Positions 15,157 to 20,658 of a stretch of 20,658 nucleotides of DNA are shown one piece after another. The translations under genes were made by a program, and so were the position numbers. Source of the stretch: Rubritepida sp. (GTDB lineage Bacteria; Pseudomonadota; Alphaproteobacteria; Acetobacterales; Acetobacteraceae); assembly GCA_028291485.1 (NCBI GenBank), contig JAQGHZ010000639.1, positions 1-20,658 on the forward strand, written 5' to 3'. Every line of letters starts with the position of its first letter. The stretch's first letter is position 1. The notes under the pieces are model-generated. The model worked only from the letters and a program-made list of their open reading frames with translations. It was not told the DNA's origin and searched no databases.

Positions 15157-16344
15157 ATGACCCTCAGTACCGCCGTGCGCGACCACCGCCTCGCCCTCAT
15201 GCGCGGGCTGATGGACCGGGAGGGCTATGACGCGCTCGCCTTCACCGGCGCCGACTTCTTCCAGTTCGCCACCAATTTCGCCACCGACGTGCAGCCCTGG
15301 GAGCGGCCGATCGTCTGCGTCGTGCCGCGCAACGGCGAGCCCTTCGCCGTGCTCTGCGAGCTCTCGACCAACCATTGGCGCTTCGGATCGGAGGCCCGGA
15401 AGCTCTGGGTAACCGACGTGGAATTCTACGCCGAGCACCCGCGCCTGACGAACCGGCTGCCGATGGTGACCGAATGGCCGCAGCTGGTCGCCGACCGCCT
15501 GCGCCGCGCTGGCCTCGCCAAGGCACGGATCGGCGCGGATGCCGCTGGCGGCATGCTGGCGCGCGCAACGGCGCTGCTGCCCCATCTCAAGCTGGAGGGC
15601 GCCACCGCGGGCTGCCGCCAGCTCCGCTGGGTGAAGCATCCGGAGGAGCTGCAGCTGCTGCGCGAGATCGCCGCACTCACCGACTGGGTGCAGGACCAGT
15701 ATCGCGAGGCCATCCGCCCCGGCCGCCTGGTGCAGGAGATGGACATGGCGATGGCCGCCAAGCTCGCCGAGGAATCCGCGATCCGCTTTCCGGGCCAGCA
15801 CCTGGAGATCATGCGCTGCTGGACGCTCTCCGGCCCCGCGAGCTGCGCGCCGCACGGCGACGGGCGCTCCTCCGGCCAGCGCATCGAGAAGGGCGACGGT
15901 CTCGTGAACATCGTCATCCCGCGCGTGAACGGGCTGGTGGTGGAGAACGAGCGCACCTGGTTCTGCGGCAAGCCCACCGAGCGACAGGCCTTCCTCTTCG
16001 AGACGGCGCGCGCCGCCAACGAGGCGGCCTGCGCGGCGGCGATCACCGGCAAGCCGGTCAGCGGCATCGACGCGGCGGCGCAGGCGGTGATCGAGAAGGC
16101 CGGCGTGGCCGACCTCATCCTGCACCGCACCGGCCACGGCATGGGCACCATGGGCCATGAATTCCCCGAGGACATGGCCTTCAACCACCGCCCCCTGCTG
16201 GAGAACGAGGTCTATTCGGCCGAGCCCGGCCTCTACCAATGGGGCCTCGGCGGCTTCCGCCACGACGACACGGTGATCGTCGGCGCCACGCCCGAGGTCA
16301 TCACCCACTCGCCCAAGACCCTCGCTTCGCAGGTGATCCTATGA
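15157..16344 (+). CDS. M24 (pita-bread fold) family hydrolase, creatinase/Xaa-Pro dipeptidase-like
   Basis: This 395-residue protein has an N-terminal creatinase domain (about 8-155) and a C-terminal pita-bread domain (about 165-385). Typical elements are APHG (His233), GDGLVNIVIP, VENERTWF, HRTGHGMGTMGHEFPED (His327, His334), AEPGLY (Glu356) and GFRHDDTV. Canonical M24 metal ligands are altered: the first Asp is Ile252, the second is Glu263 and the last Glu is Asp370. Residues corresponding to creatinase His232, Glu262 and Glu358 appear kept as His233, Glu265 and Glu356. It may therefore be a metal-independent C-N hydrolase, although databases will likely say aminopeptidase P or Xaa-Pro peptidase. 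The start has only a weak GGGA upstream. It leads a five-gene overlapping operon. Confidence 0.9.
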   Translation: MTLSTAVRDHRLALMRGLMDREGYDALAFTGADFFQFATNFATDVQPWERPIVCVVPRNGEPFAVLCELSTNHWRFGSEARKLWVTDVEFYAEHPRLTNRLPMVTEWPQLVADRLRRAGLAKARIGADAAGGMLARATALLPHLKLEGATAGCRQLRWVKHPEELQLLREIAALTDWVQDQYREAIRPGRLVQEMDMAMAAKLAEESAIRFPGQHLEIMRCWTLSGPASCAPHGDGRSSGQRIEKGDGLVNIVIPRVNGLVVENERTWFCGKPTERQAFLFETARAANEAACAAAITGKPVSGIDAAAQAVIEKAGVADLILHRTGHGMGTMGHEFPEDMAFNHRPLLENEVYSAEPGLYQWGLGGFRHDDTVIVGATPEVITHSPKTLASQVIL

Positions 16345-16829
16345 GCTTCGATCTTCTCGCCCACGCCCTGACCAAGCCCGGCCAGCCGGAGGTCGCGCTG
16401 CAGGCGATCCAGGATGCCGCGCAGGAGCTCATCGGCCACAAGCTCTTCACCATCCTGGTGCTGGATCATGCGCGCGGCCTGAACAGCCGCTTCTACTCGA
16501 GCCATCCGGTGGAATATCCGGTCGGCGGCTACAAGCCGATCGACCCGACGCGGGAGTTCTACAACATCGTCGTGAACCAGGGCGAGCCGCGCTTCCTGCA
16601 CGATCGCGAGGACATCATCCGCACCTTCCCCGACCATGCCGCGATCCTCGGGCTGGGCTGCGAATCCGCGGTGAACATGCCGGTGCGCTGGAACGGGCGG
16701 ACGCTCGGCTCGCTGAACCTGCTGCATGACGCGGGGTATTACGGCCCGCAGCACCGGCCGGTGCTGAACGTCCTGGCCGGGCTCTCCATCGCGCCCTTCC
16801 TACGCATCATCGAAGGTCAGTCCGCATGA
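16341..16829 (+). CDS. Stand-alone GAF-domain protein
   Basis: This 162-residue protein is essentially one GAF domain: a helix (PEVALQAIQDAAQELIG), LFTILVLD, a strand-rich centre (RFYSSHPVEYPVGGYKPI), GLGCESAVNMPVRWNGRTLGSLNLLH, and a final helix (PVLNVLAGLSIAPFLRII). GAF domains bind small ligands or mediate dimerisation. No kinase, cyclase or DNA-binding output domain is attached. The ATG overlaps the upstream TGA (ATGA), and its own stop overlaps the next start (ATGA), so it is locked into the operon stoichiometrically. I infer a ligand-sensing or accessory role for the compound handled by the neighbouring hydrolases and binding proteins. An in-frame extension back to 16239 lies inside the M24 gene and is rejected. 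Confidence 0.85.
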   Translation: MSFDLLAHALTKPGQPEVALQAIQDAAQELIGHKLFTILVLDHARGLNSRFYSSHPVEYPVGGYKPIDPTREFYNIVVNQGEPRFLHDREDIIRTFPDHAAILGLGCESAVNMPVRWNGRTLGSLNLLHDAGYYGPQHRPVLNVLAGLSIAPFLRIIEGQSA

Positions 16830-17788
16830 TCCCGCGCATCCCACGCCGCACGGCCGCGTTGCTCCTCACCGCCCCCGCCATCGCGCGCGCGCAGGACAAT
16901 CAGACCCTGCGCATCATCATCCCGCAGCCGCCGGGCGGCGCCACCGATGTGCTGGCCCGCCTGCTCATCGAGCCGCTGGCGCGCGAGCTCGGCCGCAACG
17001 TGATCATCGAGAACCGGCCGGGCGCCAACGGCATCGTCTCCATCAACGCGCTGAAGCAGTCGCGGCCCGACGGCAACACCATGCTGCTCGGCGGCGTCTC
17101 CATCTTCAGCTTCAACCCGAACCTCTTCTCGAATCTGAACTACGATCCCTGGCGCGACTTCTCCTGGATCGCACCCATCGCCGACACGCCCTACGCGATC
17201 ATCGTGGGCCGCCGCACGGGCATCACGACCATGCAGCAATATGTGGAGCGCGCCCGCGCCGAACCCGAGCGCATCACCTACGGCAGCGCGGGCAACGGCA
17301 ACTCCACGCATATCGGCATGGAGATGGTGGCCGAGCGCGCGAACATCCGCCTCACCCACGTGCCCTTCGCCGGCTCGGCCCCGGCGCTGACGGCGATCAT
17401 CGCGGGCGATGTCGACGGCATGTTCACGCCGCTCGGCAGCGCGCTGCAATCCGCCGAGGCCGGGCAGGTCGTGCCGCTGGTGACCATGGGGCGCGAGCGC
17501 TCGCCCGCCTTGCCCAATACGCCCACGCTGAACGAGGCGGGGCTCGGGAACATCACCCTGCCTGGCTGGTACGCCTTCGTGGGACCGGCGGGCATGCCCC
17601 AAGCCATCGTGGAGCGGCTGAACGCCGCCACCCGCGCCGTGGTGGACAGCGCCGCAGTGACCCGGAAGCTGCGCGACGTCGTGCTGGAGCCGGTCTCGGG
17701 CAGCGCGCAATCCATCCAGGACCGCGCGAAGGCCGAAAGCGCCGAGATCGCGGCCTTCGTCCGCCGCCGCGGCATCCGGGTGGAGTGA
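16826..17788 (+). CDS. Bug-family (TctC-like) periplasmic solute-binding protein
   Basis: This 320-residue Bug protein has a signal peptide (MIPRIPRRTAALLLTAPAIARA, cleavage after ARA). The family signature follows: LRIIIPQPPGGATDVLAR, VIIENRPGANG, RPDGNTML, then THVPFAGSAPAL, AGDVDGMF, LPNTPTLNEAG and WYAFVGPAGMP. Two changes from consensus are PQPPGG for PFPPGG and PDGNTM for PDGYTL. It is translationally coupled to the GAF gene (ATGA) and is followed closely by the GGT-like gene. As with the other two Bug proteins in this window, no TctA/TctB permease is nearby, so it needs membrane partners elsewhere or works as a sensor. The ligand is likely a carboxylate or amide related to the operon enzymes (inference). 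Confidence 0.94.
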   Translation: MIPRIPRRTAALLLTAPAIARAQDNQTLRIIIPQPPGGATDVLARLLIEPLARELGRNVIIENRPGANGIVSINALKQSRPDGNTMLLGGVSIFSFNPNLFSNLNYDPWRDFSWIAPIADTPYAIIVGRRTGITTMQQYVERARAEPERITYGSAGNGNSTHIGMEMVAERANIRLTHVPFAGSAPALTAIIAGDVDGMFTPLGSALQSAEAGQVVPLVTMGRERSPALPNTPTLNEAGLGNITLPGWYAFVGPAGMPQAIVERLNAATRAVVDSAAVTRKLRDVVLEPVSGSAQSIQDRAKAESAEIAAFVRRRGIRVE

Positions 17789-17793
17789 GCAAC

Positions 17794-19428
17794 ATGGCCC
17801 GTCCCGAACGCCGCATCCCCGCCCCGCGCGCCATGATCACCGCCCCGCAGCCCGAGGCGGTGGAGGCCGGCACGGCCGTCCTCGCCGCCGGCGGCAACGC
17901 GCTCGACGCCGCACTCGCCTGCGCCCTGACGCAGGGCGTCGTCGACCCGATGATGTGCGGCATCGGCGGGCTCGGCGTCCTGCACATCCTCGATCCGAAG
18001 ACGGGCAACCATCTCGTCCTCAACGGGCTCTCCACCTGCCCCGGCGCCTGCACCGAGATGATGTGGGCCAATGCCTTCGAGCGCGAGTGCTCGGACGGCT
18101 ATGGCTATGTGCTCACCGGCAACGTCAACGAGCTCGGGCACGACGCGGTGACCACGCCGGGCATCCTGCGCGTCTTCGCCGAGGCGCATCGCCGCTGGGG
18201 CAGCAAGCCCTGGGCGGAGCTCTTCGCCCCGGCCATCGCGACGGCCACCGAAGGCTGGCTGGTGCGCCCGCATGTGGCGACCATGTTCGCGCTGGACGAG
18301 GCGGCCTATGGGCGGCTGCCCTATCGCGAGAAGCTGGGTTTCACCGAGGACGGCAAGCGACTCTACCTGCGGCCGGACGGCACGCCGAAGCGCGTGGGCG
18401 ACTCCGTGCGCAACCCGGACCTGGCCGCGACGCTGACGACGCTCGCGCGCGAAGGCGCCGAGGATTTCTACACCGGCAGCATCGCGCGCCGCATCATCGC
18501 CGACATGGAGGCGCATGGCGGGCTGCTCTCCGCCGCCGACCTCGCGGGCATGGCGCCGGAGATCGGGCCGCCGCTGACCATCGACTATCGCGGCCGCACC
18601 ATCGCCGTGCCGGCCCCGCCGGCGGGCGGCATCATGGTCGTGGAGATGCTGCGCATCCTGGAGCGCTTCGACCTGACGGCGATGGGCCACAACAGCGCCG
18701 AATACATCCGCACCGTCGCCGAGGCGATGAAGGTCGCGGGCCGCGACAAGGACCTGCATATCGGCGATCCGCGCTTCGTGCCGCCGCCGCTGGAACGGCT
18801 GCTCTCGGATGCCTATGCCGACGAGCGCGCCGCCGCGATCCGCGCGGGGGAAAAGTATCACCTCCCGCGCACGGAATCGGATTCCAAGCACACCACCACC
18901 ATCTCCTGCGTGGACGGGGATGGCATGGTCGTCTCGATGACGCACACGCTGGGCGTGCCCTCGGGCGTCATCCCGCCGGGCACGGGCTTCATGCTGAACG
19001 GCGCGATGAACTGGTGCGATCCGCGGCCGGGCCGCGCGGGCTCCATCGCGCCGGGCAAGCGGCGCTTCTCCTCGATGACGCCGAGCATCATCCTGGAAGG
19101 CAAGGAGGCCGTCGCCACCATGGGCGCACCTGGCGGCGCCTGGATCCCCATCGCGGTGCTGCAGGCCCTGGTGAACCTGCTCGACTTCGGCATGGGCATC
19201 CAGGAATCCGTGCAGGCGCCGCGCTTCAGCGCCACCAGCGACGCGATCGACATGGGCAACCGCATCCCGCGCGCCGTGCAGCGCGAGCTGGAGGCGATGG
19301 GCTACGAGGTGAAGCGCATCGCGGCCACCTTCCCCTTCGCCGCCGTGCACGGGATCACGATGTGGGACGGGCGCCTCGAAGGCGGCGCGGACCCGCAGCG
19401 CGACGGCCTCGCGGCGGGGGTGGCGTGA
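17794..19428 (+). CDS. Gamma-glutamyltransferase-family Ntn hydrolase (substrate probably not gamma-glutamyl)
   Basis: This 544-residue GGT-fold protein is a precursor expected to self-cleave before Thr367 (HTTTIS). AAGGNALDAALA and VDPMMCGIGGLG mark the large subunit; Ser426-Ser427 (RRFSSMTP) and Gly447-Gly448 (GAPGGAW) match the catalytic and oxyanion residues of the small subunit. Several gamma-glutamyl-binding residues of E. coli GGT are replaced: Arg114 by Leu79, Asn411 by Gly387, Gln430 by Ala404 and Asp433 by Trp407. No signal peptide is seen, so it is probably cytoplasmic. ATG 17794 has GGAG 8 nt upstream and is preferred over GTG 17785, which overlaps the previous stop. It sits between two Bug genes, and its stop overlaps the start of the second by one base. 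Confidence 0.92.
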   Translation: MARPERRIPAPRAMITAPQPEAVEAGTAVLAAGGNALDAALACALTQGVVDPMMCGIGGLGVLHILDPKTGNHLVLNGLSTCPGACTEMMWANAFERECSDGYGYVLTGNVNELGHDAVTTPGILRVFAEAHRRWGSKPWAELFAPAIATATEGWLVRPHVATMFALDEAAYGRLPYREKLGFTEDGKRLYLRPDGTPKRVGDSVRNPDLAATLTTLAREGAEDFYTGSIARRIIADMEAHGGLLSAADLAGMAPEIGPPLTIDYRGRTIAVPAPPAGGIMVVEMLRILERFDLTAMGHNSAEYIRTVAEAMKVAGRDKDLHIGDPRFVPPPLERLLSDAYADERAAAIRAGEKYHLPRTESDSKHTTTISCVDGDGMVVSMTHTLGVPSGVIPPGTGFMLNGAMNWCDPRPGRAGSIAPGKRRFSSMTPSIILEGKEAVATMGAPGGAWIPIAVLQALVNLLDFGMGIQESVQAPRFSATSDAIDMGNRIPRAVQRELEAMGYEVKRIAATFPFAAVHGITMWDGRLEGGADPQRDGLAAGVA

Positions 19429-20399
19429 TGCTCAGGCGCCGCGCGCTAGGGCTGCTGCCAGCGGGTTTGGCCGCACCGGCCCTGGCGCAGGCGCCATGGC
19501 CGCAGGCCGGGCCCATCCGCTTCGTGGTGCCCTTCGCGCCGGGCGGCACCACCGACATCATCGCGCGTATCGTCACGGCGGAAATGTCGCGCCGGATCGG
19601 GCAGGGCATCGTGGTCGACAACCGGCCCGGCGCCGGCGCCATGCTCGGCACCGGGCAGGTCGCCCGCGCCGCGCCGGATGGCTACACGCTGCTGCTCTCG
19701 GTCATCAGCTCGATGATCGTCGGCAAGGTGCTGCAGGGCGACCGCGCCGGCTGGGACCCGGATCGCGACTTCGCCCATGTCGCGATGGTGATGAGCACGC
19801 CCTACCTCATCCTCGTCCGGCCCGACCTGCCGATCCGCAGCGTCGCCGAGCTGGTGGAGGCGGCGAAGCGGGAGCCGGACCGCTATTCCTACGGCACCTC
19901 GGGCATCGGCTCGATGCCGCATCTGGTGATGGTGCGCTTCCTGCAGGCGGCGGGGCTGACCATGACGCATGTGCCCTATCGCGGCTCGGCGCAGGTGGTG
20001 TCGGACGTGATCGGCGGCACGTTGCCCATGATGATCGACAGCCTGACGGCCGCGAGTGCGAACATCCGCAGCGGCGCGTTGCGGCCGCTGGCGCATAGCT
20101 GGCCGGAGCGCGTGCCGAGCTTCCCGGACATCCCGACCTTCGCGGAACTGGGATATCCGTCGCTGGTGGTGGATGGCTGGTCCGGGATCGCGACGCCGGC
20201 CCGCACACCGCGGCCCATCCTGGAGCGGCTGGCGAATGCGGCGCGGGAGTCGCTGGAATCGCCGGAGCTGCTGCGGCGCTATGCGGAATCCGCGACGGCG
20301 CCGGGGCGGGTGTTTCTCGACGACGCGCAGCAGTATGTGCGGGATGAATTGGCCGCGTGGACGCCGATTATCCGGGCATCGGGGGCTTCGATGGATTGA
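19428..20399 (+). CDS. Bug-family (TctC-like) periplasmic solute-binding protein
   Basis: This 323-residue Bug protein has a signal peptide (MLRRRALGLLPAGLAAPALA, cleavage after ALA). It continues IRFVVPFAPGGTTDIIAR, IVVDNRPGAGA, APDGYTLLL, HVPYRGSAQVV, FPDIPTFAELGYP and WSGIATPARTP. The ATG shares its A with the TGA of the GGT-like gene (TGATG), so expression is coupled. It is the second binding protein of the operon and only distantly similar to the first (for example PFAPGGTTD against PQPPGGATD), suggesting different ligands rather than a recent duplication. The same frame stays open upstream inside the GGT-like gene, but the signal peptide fixes the start. It is the last gene of the operon, with a hairpin starting in its stop codon region. 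Confidence 0.94.
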   Translation: MLRRRALGLLPAGLAAPALAQAPWPQAGPIRFVVPFAPGGTTDIIARIVTAEMSRRIGQGIVVDNRPGAGAMLGTGQVARAAPDGYTLLLSVISSMIVGKVLQGDRAGWDPDRDFAHVAMVMSTPYLILVRPDLPIRSVAELVEAAKREPDRYSYGTSGIGSMPHLVMVRFLQAAGLTMTHVPYRGSAQVVSDVIGGTLPMMIDSLTAASANIRSGALRPLAHSWPERVPSFPDIPTFAELGYPSLVVDGWSGIATPARTPRPILERLANAARESLESPELLRRYAESATAPGRVFLDDAQQYVRDELAAWTPIIRASGASMD

Positions 20400-20418
20400 G
20401 GGGGCGTTGCCCCCTCAA
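20396..20418 (+). terminator. Strong hairpin at the end of the operon
   Basis: A 10-bp perfect stem has left arm TTGAGGGGGC (20396-20405), loop GTT, and right arm GCCCCCTCAA (20409-20418). It starts inside the stop codon of the last Bug gene. The GC-rich stem and trailing A/T mix fit a terminator or 3'-end stabiliser. It is symmetric enough to act on both strands. Confidence 0.6.
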
Positions 20419-20427
20419 ACTCCCCTA

Positions 20428-20466
20428 CCAAGAAACTCAGTTTCCTGGATCTTCGATCAGAAGATC
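20428..20466. repeat. Two further adjacent hairpins between convergent genes
   Basis: The first pairs CCA-A-GAAACT (20428-20437) with AGTTTC-C-TGG (20439-20448) around a one-base centre, with one mismatch. The second pairs GATCTTC (20448-20454) with GAAGATC (20460-20466) across a 5-nt loop and overlaps the stop codon of the minus-strand gene. With the 20396-20418 stem they form a three-hairpin cluster resembling REP-type intergenic elements. Confidence 0.5.
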
Positions 20467-20658
20467 AGCTCAGCAGATCCGGCGCGGCGGATTCCCCACG
20501 CAGGACCACCAGCGCGTCGAGCGCGTAGGCCCCGTCGGGCTTCACCAGGAAGGGGTTGATCTCGACGCTCTCGATGACGTCCTGCTGGGCGACGGCGAGT
20601 TCGGAGACGGCGACGAGGGCCTTCACCAGCGCCGCCTTGTCCATGGGCGCGCGGCCAC
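20465..20658 (-). CDS. NDP-forming acyl-CoA synthetase (acetate-CoA ligase type), C-terminal ATP-grasp fragment
   Basis: The minus-strand frame is open from the window edge to a TGA at 20467-20465, giving 64 residues. It reads GRAPMDKAALVKALVAVSEL, then a VESVEINPFLV-type segment (IESVEINPFLVKPDGAYALDALVVLRGE). The motif VEINPFLV followed by GAYALDALVVL is the end of the ATP-grasp_5 domain in ADP-forming acetyl-CoA synthetase/acyl-CoA synthetase (NDP-forming) proteins, which make acyl-CoA from acid, CoA and NTP. The start and CoA-binding domains lie outside the window. It converges on the M24-to-Bug operon across the hairpin cluster. Confidence 0.85.
   Translation of the reverse strand, partial: GRAPMDKAALVKALVAVSELAVAQQDVIESVEINPFLVKPDGAYALDALVVLRGESAAPDLLS

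Noticed and set aside
16239..16340. N-terminal extension of the GAF protein
   Set aside because: It lies in the wrong frame of the M24 gene and reads as basic low-complexity sequence. The ATGA overlap at 16341 is the natural start.
17278..19350. Open frame of 690 codons on the minus strand opposite the GGT-like gene
   Set aside because: Composition is His/Arg/Gly/Asp-rich shadow sequence, and the plus strand carries a clear Ntn-hydrolase.
17955..20399. Open plus-strand frame of over 800 codons ending with the last Bug protein, as a possible fusion protein
   Set aside because: The first 490 residues are an out-of-frame reading of the GGT-like gene. The signal peptide at 19428 and the one-base stop/start overlap fix the true start.
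15157..20399. Complete tripartite tricarboxylate transporter
   Set aside because: Only binding proteins are present; no large 12-helix TctA or small TctB membrane gene is found in the window.

Overview
The window is high-GC DNA with strong third-position GC bias, which produces long open frames antisense to real genes. A MucR/Ros-type regulator, several Bug-family periplasmic binding proteins and the general gene style suggest an alphaproteobacterium, most likely of the Acetobacteraceae (Roseomonas-like). That placement is inference from gene content, not from a marker gene. The window looks like ordinary chromosome: I see no phage, transposase, tRNA, rRNA or CRISPR array.

Layout. 1-260: C-terminal part of a mucR-like gene (+). 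343-4465: three minus-strand genes, namely an APH-fold phosphotransferase, a DEAD-box RNA helicase with a DbpA-type RNA-binding tail, and a plant-type O-methyltransferase. 4573-9129: a minus-strand operon reading Bug binding protein, then hyuA, then hyuB (ATP-dependent hydantoinase/oxoprolinase family). It is preceded by the in-frame remnant of an AraC-type regulator (9130-9324). 9422-10897: a LigE/beta-etherase-like glutathione S-transferase and a DUF1223 thioredoxin-like exported protein (+). 10953-13697: a TetR regulator (-) divergent from a thiolase and a ketopantoate-reductase-like dehydrogenase (+). 13800-15046: a four-helix membrane protein (+), a 29-bp tandem repeat, a tiny lipoprotein (-) and a YciA-like acyl-CoA thioesterase (-). 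15157-20399: a tightly overlapping plus-strand operon of an M24/creatinase-like hydrolase, a stand-alone GAF protein, a Bug binding protein, a GGT-like Ntn hydrolase and a second Bug protein. It ends in a cluster of hairpins, facing the 3' end of an NDP-forming acyl-CoA synthetase ATP-grasp gene (-).

How it fits together. Two operons each pair orphan Bug solute-binding proteins (no TctA/TctB membrane subunits here) with enzymes that cleave C-N or amide bonds: HyuAB in one, the M24-like and GGT-like proteins in the other. The most interesting point is that both enzymes of the second operon keep their catalytic cores but lack residues that define the textbook activity. The M24 protein lacks the canonical metal ligands and resembles creatinase. 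The GGT-like protein has replaced the residues that hold the gamma-glutamyl group. Together with the GAF protein this suggests uptake or sensing, plus hydrolysis, of an unidentified amide or guanidino-type compound. The substrate is unknown. Residue-level comparisons to E. coli GGT, E. coli PanE and Pseudomonas creatinase were made from memory.
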